Positions 17,980 to 26,762 of a DNA stretch of 64,000 nucleotides are shown one piece after another. Source of the DNA: Bradyrhizobium roseum (GTDB lineage Bacteria > Pseudomonadota > Alphaproteobacteria > Rhizobiales > Xanthobacteraceae); assembly GCF_030413175.1 (NCBI RefSeq), contig NZ_CP129212.1, positions 4,686,449-4,750,448 on the forward strand, given 5' to 3'. The translations under genes were made by a program, and so were the position numbers. Positions within the stretch are counted from its first letter, which is position 1; every line of letters starts with the position of its first letter. The notes below the pieces were generated by a model. That model worked only from the letters and a program-made list of their open reading frames with translations, had not been told where the DNA came from and searched no databases.

Positions 17980-18207
17980 GCCGAGTGTCTCGGGGCTTAT
18001 CCTTAGCCTCAAGGTACGAGCCTTTGAAGCCCATGAGCATTGCGCCATGACCTTGGGGTCGTCGCTGTATCCGTGATCCCATCCCTCCTCCCCCTCACCC
18101 TTCTGTCCATGCATAGAGCTATGGCATCGAATGAAGAGGCATTGGGTTCTTAGCGTCGGGCTCACCCCTTGCGCGACCCTTGAAGTTGATCCGGTGTGAG
18201 GTATGGG
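17980..18207. other. Interval left of IS66, no gene seen
   Basis: No supportable gene is visible. The last eight bases (18200-18207, GGTATGGG) are the left copy of the IS66 target duplication. Confidence 0.5.
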
Positions 18208-18284
18208 GTACGCATACGATGAAGACCGCCTGATTGACGCATGCGCGCGGGCACGGCGAGTTCTATGATGGCGATGCGTGAAGG

Positions 18285-19937
18285 TCAGGCGGCTCGCTGA
18301 TCGGTGGGGTTGTCGGCTTGGCGCAGGAGCTTCCATTCCCATGGCAGCAGCTCGTGCAGACGGGATACGGGAAGATCGGCGATGCGGGCGAGGACGTCGG
18401 CGAGCCAGGCTTTGGGATCGACGTCGTTCAGGCGACAGGTCGTGATCATCGTCAGCATGATGGCGGCGCGGTCAGCGCCACGCAGACTGCCGGCGAAGGT
18501 CCAGTTGCGCCTTCCCAAGGCGATGCCGCGCAACGCTCTTTCGGCGGCGTTGTTGCTGAGGCAGATCCTGCCATCGTCGAGGAAGCGGGCGAAGTCGTCC
18601 CAGCGCCTGAGCATGTAGTTCATGGGCTTCAGGACCTCGGCGGAGCGCGATAGGGTTTCTCGCTCGCGGAGCAGCCAGGCGTGCATGTCGTCGAGCAGCG
18701 GCTTGCTCTGCTCTTGGCGAACGGCACGCCGTTCGTCGGCACTGCGGCCATTGATGGCGCGCTCGATCTCGAACAGGGCGTCCAGACGCCTGACCGCCTC
18801 CAGCGCGATCGGGGAGACCGGTTTGCCTTTTTGTCCGTCCCGGGCGGTTTTCTCGATATCGGCCAGTTCGAAGAAGCCCCGCCGCGCATGGGCGAAGCAA
18901 AATGCCGGCGTGATTGGCATCGCTTTCTTCTGCGGGTCGAACAGCGGCTCGAAGCCATTGTAGCAGTCGGCTTGCAGGATGCCGGTGAAGGCGGCCAGAT
19001 GCTTCTGCGGATGCTCACCTCGTCGGTCGCTCGAGGCGTAATAGACCGCCGCTGGCGGCGCAGGCCCACCGTAGGGCCGGTCATCCCGCACATAGGTCCA
19101 GATTCGTCCGGTCGTGCACTTGCTCTTGGCCAGGATACGGATGGTGGTGTCGTCGCCATGCAGGCGCTCCGCCGCGAGCACATGCCGCTCGATCAGTTGG
19201 AACAGCGGCATGACGGCGAAGGTTCCGTGGCCAACCTGGTCGGCCAGCGTCGATAGCGGCAAGTCGATCCTCTCGGCCTTGAAGCGCACGCTCTGGCGAT
19301 TGAGCGGGATATGCATGCCGAACTTGTCGAACAGGATCGTCGCCAGCAATTGCGGACCAATGAAGCCGCGCGGCGTGGCATGGAACGGTGCGGGCGACTG
19401 GCTGATCTTTTCGCAATCGCGGCAGGTGAACTTTTCTCGAACCGTCTCGATCAGCTTGAACCGACGCGGAATCTCCTCCAACGTCTCGGTCACATCCTCG
19501 CCCAGCTTCGCCAAGCGCGCCCCACCGCAGCAGGCGCAGGTCGTTGGCGCCTTAATGACGACCCGCTCGCGTTCGATGTCGTCCGGCCACGGCTTGCGCA
19601 CCGGCCGCTTGCGCGTGAAGGCCCGAACGTTCTGTACCTTTGCAGCCGCGGCACGCGCGGCGAGTTCATCCTCACTCGCCGTGGTGATCAGCTCTTCGAG
19701 CTCCAATTCCAACTGCTCGATCAGCCGCGCCGTGCGCTCGGAGCGCGGCCCGTACAGTTCGCGTTTGAGCTTCTCGATCCGCAGCTCGAGATGCGCGATC
19801 AGCGCCTCGTTGTCCGACAGCTCCGCCTGCGCACTGGCAGCCACCGCCTCGGCTCGCAGCCGCGCCTCACGCTCGGCCTGCAGCGCCGCCAGGGCACTCG
19901 CAAGGTCCGATGGAAGATCGTCCGGCTTCGATATCAT
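18285..19937 (-). CDS. tnpC: IS66 transposase TnpC
   Basis: This 550-residue transposase has an N-terminal coiled-coil/leucine-rich region (AQAELSDNEALIAHLELRIEKLKRELYG). A zinc-ribbon follows (CACCGGARLAKLGEDV ... FTCRDCEKI), then the DDE catalytic domain of IS66 (LHGDDTTIRIL, LQADCYNGF) ending with SNNAAERALRGIALGRRNW. It acts with TnpA and TnpB. It is full-length and closely similar to the copy at 49749-51401. Confidence 0.97.
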   Translation of the reverse strand: MISKPDDLPSDLASALAALQAEREARLRAEAVAASAQAELSDNEALIAHLELRIEKLKRELYGPRSERTARLIEQLELELEELITTASEDELAARAAAAKVQNVRAFTRKRPVRKPWPDDIERERVVIKAPTTCACCGGARLAKLGEDVTETLEEIPRRFKLIETVREKFTCRDCEKISQSPAPFHATPRGFIGPQLLATILFDKFGMHIPLNRQSVRFKAERIDLPLSTLADQVGHGTFAVMPLFQLIERHVLAAERLHGDDTTIRILAKSKCTTGRIWTYVRDDRPYGGPAPPAAVYYASSDRRGEHPQKHLAAFTGILQADCYNGFEPLFDPQKKAMPITPAFCFAHARRGFFELADIEKTARDGQKGKPVSPIALEAVRRLDALFEIERAINGRSADERRAVRQEQSKPLLDDMHAWLLRERETLSRSAEVLKPMNYMLRRWDDFARFLDDGRICLSNNAAERALRGIALGRRNWTFAGSLRGADRAAIMLTMITTCRLNDVDPKAWLADVLARIADLPVSRLHELLPWEWKLLRQADNPTDQRAA

Positions 19938-19984
19938 GAAGCCATTGAATCAGATCAAGCAGCAGATTCAAACCGTAAAAGCGG

Positions 19985-20332
19985 CTATCCGGCCCGCGTC
20001 GGCCGATGGGTTTCTTGAGGGTTACGCCAATCGATCCCGGACAGCAGATAGCTCAACTGCGCCGGCGAGATCGTTACCGATTCACCGGCAACCGATGGCC
20101 AGATGAACTTTCCTCTCTCCAGTCTTTTTGTGAACAAGCAGGCTCCCTGGCCATCGTGCCAGATCACCTTCACAAGATCGCTTCGGCGACCGCGGAACAC
20201 GAACAGATGACCGCTGAGCGGGTCCTTGCGAAGAACCTCCTGCACCTGGAGTGCCAGCGATGGAAAGCCTCGGCGCATGTCCGTGTAGCCTGTCGCCAGC
20301 CACACTCGCGCGCCCGTCGGAACCGGGATCAT
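19985..20332 (-). CDS. tnpB: IS66 accessory protein TnpB
   Basis: This 115-residue protein starts [23 protein letters not shown] and contains [33 protein letters not shown], the signature of the IS66 Orf2 family. Its start overlaps the tnpA stop by 4 bases. The protein is required with TnpA for transposition of related elements. Confidence 0.96.
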   Translation of the reverse strand: MIPVPTGARVWLATGYTDMRRGFPSLALQVQEVLRKDPLSGHLFVFRGRRSDLVKVIWHDGQGACLFTKRLERGKFIWPSVAGESVTISPAQLSYLLSGIDWRNPQETHRPTRAG

Positions 20333-20730
20333 CGGCGTACCAAAGCATCGAGAACGCGACGTAGCGCGTCTCCATCGACGTCGCCATCGACCCGGATGCA
20401 GTGCCCGCTACCAAGATCAATCTCGATGATGCCCTGGCTCTTCCGTGGACGAGCCGCCGTCGTCGTCAATGGCGCTTTGGCCACCTCCCGCGGCGGTGCA
20501 GACGGCCCAATCTCGACCGGCACGAACGGCGCTGTACTCGCTTCACCATGCTTGCAAAGCGCTTTGCGCCACCTGAACAGCTGGCTCACATGTAGGCCTG
20601 CCACGCGGGCCACCTCGGAAACACTGGCTCCGGGCTCGAGCGATGCTGCAACCAGCCGTTCCTTCTCATCCAGCGACCACCGGCGCCGCCGCGCGACCGA
20701 TGTGATCACCTCCGCCCGCGAAATCGTCAT
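20329..20730 (-). CDS. tnpA: IS66 accessory protein TnpA
   Basis: This 133-residue helix-turn-helix protein has [46 protein letters not shown], the IS66 Orf1 DNA-binding domain. I chose ATG 20730 (MTISRAEV) because AGAAG lies just upstream. It is coupled to tnpB. Confidence 0.93.
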   Translation of the reverse strand: MTISRAEVITSVARRRRWSLDEKERLVAASLEPGASVSEVARVAGLHVSQLFRWRKALCKHGEASTAPFVPVEIGPSAPPREVAKAPLTTTAARPRKSQGIIEIDLGSGHCIRVDGDVDGDALRRVLDALVRR

Positions 20731-20816
20731 AGTGCTTCTCCTAGGATTACTCCTAGGACCTGCAGCCCTCGCGTCCCTCAAACAAGACGGCCTCTGGCGG
20801 AGGGATACGGTATGGG

Positions 20817-21310
20817 GGCTTCTAGGTCACTTTGAGTACTAAGACTAAGCAATCTCGGTGGTAAGATACAATCTCCCCTTCCGTACGGAGGATGGGAGAT
20901 GCGAGGCATTAGCATCTTTATTGAAACCTCAAGTCGGGCCTATCGCTAACCCTTTAGGGCGGACCTAGAGCTTGCATTAGTGGAAGCGTAAGAAACCGAA
21001 TGCTGCCATAGCGGCAAACCACAGATCCCGGCGCGTTCTTACCTACCCGCAATTCGCAACAATGCAGAAAGTATACGCCGGTCCGAACGTTGGTGAGGGG
21101 CGATCTCGCAACAACTCGCATCAAACACTTGCACCCGCCTTTCAGGTTGAAGGCCAAGCTTCGCTATTCAGAAAGCCTTCTGATCATTCCCGGTACTACC
21201 CTCGATCCATGAATAACGAGCAGGATTGCCACCGGCATCGAAGGGCTCGAAGAACGCAACCGTCTGGTTGGCGTAGAGCTTCGGGCGGCGATAGATCTTC
21301 GCCACGCCTA
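20817..21310. other. Interval right of IS66, no gene seen
   Basis: No supportable coding sequence lies here. Composition is moderately AT-rich, and only short chance frames occur. Confidence 0.45.
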
Positions 21311-21806
21311 TTACTTGTCGCTGATCTCCAGGGTGATGACCTCGTTGGCGTCATCATGCGGGGCCTCGACGCGCTCACGCCATTCGACCTTGCGACGGTT
21401 CTTGAGCCAGAAGATGCAGGCGGTGGAGTCAGGAGGCACGACCCGCTTGAGCATGATGGTCTCGAGCCGCTCGGTCTCTTTGACCATTTTTCCGTTCTTG
21501 TACTCGACGGTTTTGAGTTTGTGGGCTTTGGCTTCCATGTACTCAAAGCCCATCGCACGCTGATGGAGCCGGTCGGCAACATCCATGCCTGACGAAAGCT
21601 TACCCGCTTTTAGGGCACCAAGAAATTCAGGGATGCGCCTTCTTCCAGTTGTCGATGGTGGTGGTCGACTTATCGAAGAACGCTGCTAGCTCCTCATCCG
21701 TGGTGCCGAGGCGGCAGAGCTTGACCGTTTGAACAATATACTCAGGCTTGAAATCGGAAGGCCGCCCTCCTGAGCTTTTCTCTTCCGGGGCCTTTCGCTT
21801 GGTCAC
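21311..21806 (-). pseudogene. Phage terminase small subunit-like / HTH protein, frameshifted
   Basis: From GTG 21806 the frame reads GRPSDFKPEYIVQTVKL, then LGTTDEELAAFFDKSTTTIDNWKKAHP, a homeodomain-like helix-turn-helix common in phage small-terminase proteins. It hits a stop near 21630. Removing one C from the CCC at about 21632 restores HPEFLGALKAGKLSSGMDVADRL, continuing to the end with ACIFWLKNRRKVEWRERVE. A single-base insertion therefore broke a gene of about 165 residues. It could be a sequencing error. Confidence 0.6.
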
Positions 21807-21843
21807 GCCCTATTATGCACACAGCCGCAAGTGGGTTGGCAAG

Positions 21844-22308
21844 CTAGCGATAAACGCGCGTGCTATTCTTATCGATTTCGTTTCCCCAGACTGTTCTACC
21901 ACTAATCATGAAGAGCGCACTGCAGGCAAATAACCATATGCCCGGGTACAGGAGGAATTCGTTATCAGCCCATAGTCCTGTGACAAATGCCGCAAACCCG
22001 CTGAGCAAGTACCATTTCGTGAAAAGATCTCTAGCGTCGTCGCTTTGCTTATCGGGTTGGTAGAACCGTCGGCGGGTAAGCATGTTGAAAATCTTGCCAA
22101 CCAGGAGAAAGGGCAGCCCAACGCTCCCCATCAAGGCAGGCGCAATGCCAACCGCCACAATACTCTGAAAGATTTGACCCAAGGTAAGGCTTGCCAGCTT
22201 GGCACCAAGTGGAGACAGAACCTGACCGACGCATGTTATCGCGTCTGGAACGGTCAGGCTCGATACTGCAGTGCAATCCATTGCATTCCCCGCATTCGCC
22301 AGCTTCAT
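21844..22308 (-). CDS. Hypothetical membrane protein
   Basis: This 154-residue protein has four hydrophobic segments (LGQIFQSIVAVGIAPALMG, GLPFLLVGKIFNML, WYLLSGFAAFVTGLWA and LYPGIWLFACSALFMISG). I chose ATG 22308 because longer starts would run into the divergent AlbA_2 gene. No family is recognised. Confidence 0.55.
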   Translation of the reverse strand: MKLANAGNAMDCTAVSSLTVPDAITCVGQVLSPLGAKLASLTLGQIFQSIVAVGIAPALMGSVGLPFLLVGKIFNMLTRRRFYQPDKQSDDARDLFTKWYLLSGFAAFVTGLWADNEFLLYPGIWLFACSALFMISGRTVWGNEIDKNSTRVYR

Positions 22309-22356
22309 TTCACCCGGAAAAGCTGATACTGGCAAGACTTTCAACCGAGGCCGGTT

Positions 22357-23292
22357 ATGCTGAAGCTTGATACGATAGAAGAATTGCAGGCGCTGCACAC
22401 CAACCAGGTGCAAGAAAGCTCAACTCTCGAATACAAGGCATCTGCCGCCATTGAGAACACCAATGAGCGCAAGCGAGAGATGGCCAAGGATATTTCCGCA
22501 ATGGCCAACGCCGAAGGTGGCCAATTTGTTTACGGTATGACCGAGCACAACCATCAACCAGCCGGGCTCGATGCGGGTATGAACCCCAATCCGTTTAACG
22601 GGCTCTGGTTTGAACAGGTCATCCAGCAGAACATCCAACCGCAAATCGAAGGGCTAAAAATACTTCAAATTCCGGTAGCAGCCGGAACCGTAGTCACCGT
22701 TATCACCGTACCGAAATCTCGCACGGTTCATCAGACAAAGGATGGCCGGTACTACAGGCGCAGAAATTTCCGCAATGACGTGATGGAAGATTACGAAATT
22801 CGGGAAGCCTTCAATCGCACAACCACTCCTGAATTATTTATAAAGTTCGGTTTAGTAGATCAACCCGATCACGAGCTGAAGTTACCGGATGGCGAAAACC
22901 CGCCGCTAACCGCGCCTTTCCTTGTCCGCGCATCCATTGGCAACCGCTCAACGCAACCTTCGTTTTACTCCGTCGTCAACATATTCGCTGATGTTCGGCT
23001 GGATGGAGGTCCATCCGGATTTAAAGACGGTCAGATCATCGCAACGAACACTGGCGTTCAGATCAGGAAATGGACGAAGTTATTCAGCATCCCGGGGCAC
23101 TTTCCTATTTTTGCAGAAACGGCATTTTCCGTGTTCGAAAACCCTTGGGCTATCTCGCTTCCTGCCGCTCTAATCGACAGTCAGGATGCCTTTTTGATCG
23201 GGTATTCAATCGCGGCACCCGGATACACGATTGAGAAATTCGGAATGCTCGCGCTGTTAAATCGACGAATTATGCTAGCCTTCGCTGACTAA
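22357..23292 (+). CDS. AlbA_2 (Schlafen-like) domain protein
   Basis: The first 150 of 311 residues form a putative AlbA_2 nucleic-acid-binding domain: ESSTLEYKASAAI, then KDISAMANAEGGQFVYGMTE, VITVPKSRTVHQTKDGRYYRRRNFRND and MEDYEIREAF. The C-terminal 150 residues are beta-rich and unassigned. AlbA_2 proteins include regulators and phage-defence components. Divergence from a membrane protein and HEPN-type neighbours to the right suggest a possible defence setting, but that is inference. Confidence 0.8.
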   Translation: MLKLDTIEELQALHTNQVQESSTLEYKASAAIENTNERKREMAKDISAMANAEGGQFVYGMTEHNHQPAGLDAGMNPNPFNGLWFEQVIQQNIQPQIEGLKILQIPVAAGTVVTVITVPKSRTVHQTKDGRYYRRRNFRNDVMEDYEIREAFNRTTTPELFIKFGLVDQPDHELKLPDGENPPLTAPFLVRASIGNRSTQPSFYSVVNIFADVRLDGGPSGFKDGQIIATNTGVQIRKWTKLFSIPGHFPIFAETAFSVFENPWAISLPAALIDSQDAFLIGYSIAAPGYTIEKFGMLALLNRRIMLAFAD

Positions 23293-23640
23293 TCCGCGCA
23301 CCCCACGTTGCCGTACTCCACAACCTCATCAAACCGGTTATCCAGCACCCTCGCATCGTCCGAAAGCGTGCCCCTGCCCGCCAGTGAGGTTGCAGGCGAG
23401 CATGATGGAGTGAATGCCGGCCTTGGCCAGCTCAGTCATCTTGGTGAAAGCGATGTCGGTGCAGTCGCCCGGCTCTCCCGGTTTCAGGACGCGGGCCTGG
23501 CCGACCTTACGGGGTGTATTAGGAATACGGGTGATCGCTGTTCACGGCGATATTGATGGTCTCAACCATCGAAGGTTCGGCGCAGGCCGTTAGGGCCAGG
23601 CCGACAAGAGCAGCGCTCCGTATCACGCTCTATTATGCGC
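23289..23640 (-). pseudogene. Transglutaminase-like cysteine protease (BTLCP-type) relic
   Basis: Pieces in successive frames on the minus strand align to this family's pattern. A lipoprotein-like start (ALVGLALTACAEP) leads to VETINIAVNSDHPYS. Then comes GEPGDCTDIAFTKMTELAKAGI with the catalytic Cys in GDC, next GQGHA with the catalytic His, and last DDARVLDNRFDEVVEYG with the Asp-Asn. At least two frame changes and a stop interrupt it. It is a decayed gene; the family assignment rests on the GDC...GHA...LDN order. Confidence 0.45.
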
Positions 23641-23663
23641 ACAGACCTGCATAGGCTGTCCAC

Positions 23664-24587
23664 TCAGACGCGAGGGTCGCCATTCTCGTCGAAACGCGCC
23701 GCCATGATGATAAGCAGCCCCTCAACCGCGTGACGGATGCGCTGAGCCTCTGCAACTGTGTAAGTGTTTTCAACGTGCATCGTTGTATTGCGCCACCCAT
23801 TCTTAACCGCATCCAACGACACGTAGAGACTATCGAAGAGCAAGGCGTCCGGGAGCATTCTATCGGCCGCAGTTTGCCATTTCTGCTCCATACCAGCCTT
23901 GAAGGCTCGTAAAATACTCCCCCAGTTTTTGTCCATCCCACGCACGGGATCGGGGATGCCTAGACATCTCGCAGCCGCCCTGACCGCAATCTCCATCACT
24001 CTCATGAAGTGGAAGACGCTTGCTGTACTCCGCTCGAGAGCCAGGCAATTTATCGCCTCGTCTATTTCGACTAACGCCGACGGAAATCTGAGCCGAACAT
24101 CAGCTGGAAACTGCTGAGTGTTAAATAGCGCACCTACCTCACTGCTAAGACCCAGAAACCTTTGGTGATTGAGTTCATCTAGCAGCCGCTTACAAATTTC
24201 ACCTATAACGGGGTGGGATAGCGGTTCGCCTCTCTCAACACTGTTCCGAAAGCGTTTCACCGCCGCCAGCGTCAAGTGCAACCCAAACTCTTCGAGAAAG
24301 GGAACGAGCCGCTCGATGGCCGCTTTGGCGGAGAGCTCGAACTCCTCGTCCTGCTCTATCAAGGCTGCGTGGAGCTTTCGGCTCACGGCCTTGTATTTTT
24401 CTCTCGTGTCCAGGTCTACCTGAGAGCTTAACTTCCTCCACCAAGCAACAGCCTTCGGCTCTTCAGGCTTATCTGGATTTGGAGCCAACACTTCTGCAAC
24501 GCCCGACGCTTTGAAGACGAGACCCGCCTGAATGTGCGCCAATAACATTATCGCGCTGATAAGCTTATCTAAGTCGAATTCCTTCAT
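23664..24587 (-). CDS. HEPN-type hypothetical protein
   Basis: This 307-residue protein starts at ATG 24587 with AAGGAAGG upstream. The N-terminal two thirds are helical. The C-terminal part (VFHFMRVMEIAVRAAARCLGI ... WRNTTMHVENTYTVAEAQRIRHAVEGLLI) contains R-N-x3-H within a helical bundle, the R-X4-H motif of HEPN ribonuclease/binding domains. No named family is recognised. A divergent gene starting 124 bases away encodes another protein with RNDALH, suggesting a pair with a related role. Confidence 0.7.
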   Translation of the reverse strand: MKEFDLDKLISAIMLLAHIQAGLVFKASGVAEVLAPNPDKPEEPKAVAWWRKLSSQVDLDTREKYKAVSRKLHAALIEQDEEFELSAKAAIERLVPFLEEFGLHLTLAAVKRFRNSVERGEPLSHPVIGEICKRLLDELNHQRFLGLSSEVGALFNTQQFPADVRLRFPSALVEIDEAINCLALERSTASVFHFMRVMEIAVRAAARCLGIPDPVRGMDKNWGSILRAFKAGMEQKWQTAADRMLPDALLFDSLYVSLDAVKNGWRNTTMHVENTYTVAEAQRIRHAVEGLLIIMAARFDENGDPRV

Positions 24588-24710
24588 CGCGCCTTCCTTG
24601 CCCAAAAAGCGGGTGGATGCTCCCCCTAGTGTGCTGCACTCTTCGGGTCTAACGCCTTTTGCGGCTTCGAGAAAGGTGGTATTGGCAAGACTTTCAACTC
24701 GGGGCTTCAC

Positions 24711-25277
24711 ATGTCCGACGAAGTCAAGGTTATGGCCAGCATTCCGTCGTGGGACGCACTCGACAAACGATTTGAGCCGTACGCTATTCAACTGGGCTGG
24801 CTCGCCTACTCCTGGAACAAACTCCACGAGAGGCTCTCAGACATATTTTGGGCTCTTACGGGTATCCAGAACGGTTACATACCTGCCGCAATATGGAACG
24901 CTGTCAAGAACGACAGAACCCAGCGAGAAATGCTTAAGGGACTCGCCTCCGCCACTCTGACGGACCGAAAGGATCTTCTGGAAGAGATATTGTGGGTTCT
25001 AAAGCAAGCGGACAAATTCGAGGACAAGCGCAATGATGCCCTCCACTCTCCGCTGATTTTCATGATCGAGAAAGACGGCCCTCGATTGTCATCCAGCCAC
25101 CACATGGGTAATCCCCGAGCCCTAAAGCTGAAGGACAAAGACTTGCTCAATGAGTTCAAGTGGTATGGTGAGACGGCGAATGTCTTGGCAAGCTACCTGC
25201 CAACCCTTACGCGTTGCATCCGAAGTCCAAATCATCCCTTCGAGAGGCCGACACTTCCAGCTTTAGGCGTTAGCTGA
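24711..25277 (+). CDS. HEPN-type hypothetical protein, divergent partner
   Basis: This 188-residue helical protein reads AIQLGWLAYSWNKLHERLSDIFWALTGI and later EDKRNDALHSPLIF. R-N-D-A-L-H fits R-X4-H of HEPN-like folds. It is divergent from the 307-residue HEPN-type gene with a 123-base shared interval. The function is not known; a toxin or RNase role is possible but unproven. Confidence 0.65.
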   Translation: MSDEVKVMASIPSWDALDKRFEPYAIQLGWLAYSWNKLHERLSDIFWALTGIQNGYIPAAIWNAVKNDRTQREMLKGLASATLTDRKDLLEEILWVLKQADKFEDKRNDALHSPLIFMIEKDGPRLSSSHHMGNPRALKLKDKDLLNEFKWYGETANVLASYLPTLTRCIRSPNHPFERPTLPALGVS

Positions 25278-25327
25278 AGATACCCTATCTCCATTTGGTG
25301 CGGTGGTTTTCCTCGCCAATCAGCCAA

Positions 25328-25531
25328 TCAATTACCTGGTGTAACCAGAGCACGGCTCGCCTCCATTTTGTCGTGCCATTCCTTGAGTGAATGACCAAGC
25401 AAAAGCCCAACCCCGAGCGGCCAAAACGCGCCAGCAGCCAGGGCCGAAGTCAGCCGCACCTTCTCGAATCCGTAGAGCTGGGTTGATACACCAATGACGA
25501 TGATGAGGTAGGCAGCAACAATCCATCTCAT
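25328..25531 (-). CDS. Small membrane protein
   Basis: This 67-residue frame has two hydrophobic segments (WIVAAYLIIVIGVSTQLYG and LAAGAFWPLGVGLLLGHSL). Its ATG overlaps the stop of the upstream small gene (ATGA), so the two are coupled. No family is recognised; phage-island hypothetical proteins often look like this. Confidence 0.5.
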   Translation of the reverse strand: MRWIVAAYLIIVIGVSTQLYGFEKVRLTSALAAGAFWPLGVGLLLGHSLKEWHDKMEASRALVTPGN

Positions 25532-25701
25532 GAGCCGTACCTGCACACGATGGGGCCGAACATCTTGAGGCAGGTGGTCATGCCTTGGACTATCAGCAGA
25601 CCGCCTACCATCCCGCCATAGAACATCAACAGATCCCGTGACACTGACGGCGGGCGCGGCGGTAAATCGCCAGAGGCCAGGTAAACCCTTCGGCTGCTCA
25701 T
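25528..25701 (-). CDS. Small hypothetical membrane protein
   Basis: This 57-residue frame is preceded by a strong GGAGGT six bases before ATG 25701. It contains one membrane segment (LLMFYGGMVGGLLIVQGMTTC). It is coupled to the next small membrane gene by a 4-base overlap. No family is recognised. Confidence 0.55.
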   Translation of the reverse strand: MSSRRVYLASGDLPPRPPSVSRDLLMFYGGMVGGLLIVQGMTTCLKMFGPIVCRYGS

Positions 25702-25910
25702 CGATACCTCCAAAAGGAGAATCGAATCTTTGAAGTGAGGCGGAATTAAGAGTCATCAGGCGCCCATCAGCCAAAGCAGGCGCGGCCGGGCCAGCTCGAT
25801 AAAGATTGTCCAAATGCCGCGGTCTTTGCGTTCGCGCAGTTTCCGGTAAGTCCTGAATCCAAAATCTTCACACATGTCGTTCGCTTTCGTTGTGAGGGCA
25901 TCATGCGCCG

Positions 25911-26240
25911 CTACTCGGTGGTGGCAACGAATTCGAGCAATGTCGCCGAGATGTCCCTCGACCCCTGTAGCACCCTCGACACACTAGTCCTTATCTTCGG
26001 CTGCATTAGTGGTATTGCCGCAACTACCGAAACTGCGTGGGCTACATCAAAGTAAGCCAGCTTCGGCGCGGCCATCACTCGATCAACCTCGGTGTGCTGG
26101 TACATGAAGTACGAAAATGACGCTGGTACCCAGTCGCAAAACACGTTCGAGAGAATCCAATGCCGAACAGCGTACAACCGCCCATTGATAACCCTTGTCG
26201 GTTGAAATGCTTGCCACGAGCGCCCAGCGTAGCGCCCCAT
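25911..26240 (-). CDS. Hypothetical protein
   Basis: This 109-residue frame from ATG 26240 (MGRYAGRSWQAFQPTRVING) has plausible composition with hydrophobic stretches near its middle. The open frame continues to 26354, but that part overlaps the better-looking plus-strand fragment at 26279-26611. No family is recognised. Confidence 0.35.
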   Translation of the reverse strand: MGRYAGRSWQAFQPTRVINGRLYAVRHWILSNVFCDWVPASFSYFMYQHTEVDRVMAAPKLAYFDVAHAVSVVAAIPLMQPKIRTSVSRVLQGSRDISATLLEFVATTE

Positions 26241-26278
26241 AACGCTTAGAGGCCTGTCCTTCTTGTACTTCTCTACTA

Positions 26279-26611
26279 GGGCTCTCCAACGCTCCCCTGG
26301 AGATCTCGGACGAACAGCGTGAGAAGCTGTTGGAATTCGTGAGCCGTGCGACAACGACCGCTCGTGACAAATACATTGGCAGCGTCAAGAAGGATGAGCG
26401 CACCAAGAATGCGGTTCAAATCGTGGAAACCTGCATGCGCCGCGTGGTGGACGAAGCTCTCGCCGGCATCGGCCAGGAGATCAATCGGGGTGCCATCATC
26501 AGCGCGACAGCTGTGGCCGCCAATGCGAAGAAGGAAGACGTCAACAGCATGGAGCTTAACTACTCCAAGGTTGCTGGCAACATCACCATCCCGACCGTGG
26601 GGTGTCCATGA
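26279..26611 (+). pseudogene. 5'-truncated hypothetical gene
   Basis: The frame reads LSNAPLEISDEQREKLLEF, then VQIVETCMRRVVDEALAGIG and AIISATAVAANAKKEDV, with good coding character, and stops at 26611. No start codon with a ribosome site is found at its left edge, and upstream sequence in frame is unlike coding. It appears to have lost its 5' end at about 26279. Confidence 0.4.
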
Positions 26612-26723
26612 GCACCAACTGCGTTGCTGTGATTCAGGAGAGTTGCAAGGTTGACCTTTCTGACGGGGTACAACCATAATAAGAGGTTCGGCGCCTCCTC
26701 CCCCACCCCTCGGCGCCAGAACA

Positions 26724-26748
26724 GCCCCGTAACCAGTCGGGGCTTTTT
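26724..26748 (+). terminator. Rho-independent terminator-like hairpin, copy 1
   Basis: A stem GCCCCG / CGGGGC with loop TAACCAGT is followed by five T residues. The same 20-base hairpin recurs at 27150-27169. It lies just before the 26763 gene. Confidence 0.7.
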
Positions 26749-26762
26749 GGTGAGGTCAGCAC

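Larger units (their letters stand above)
18208..20808 (-). mobile_element. IS66-family insertion sequence, copy 1, complete
   Basis: The 2601-base element carries tnpA, tnpB and tnpC in order on the minus strand. Its ends, GTACGCATACG at 18208 and the complement of GTATCCCTCC at 20808, match those of the second copy at 48879-51478. It is bounded by a perfect 8-base direct repeat GGTATGGG (18200-18207 and 20809-20816), the duplication length typical for IS66. All three frames are open, so the copy may be active. Confidence 0.93.

Noticed and set aside
26282..26354. N-terminal extension of the 25911 minus-strand gene
   Set aside because: It overlaps the better-supported plus-strand fragment (LSNAPLEISDEQREKL), so the shorter start was used.
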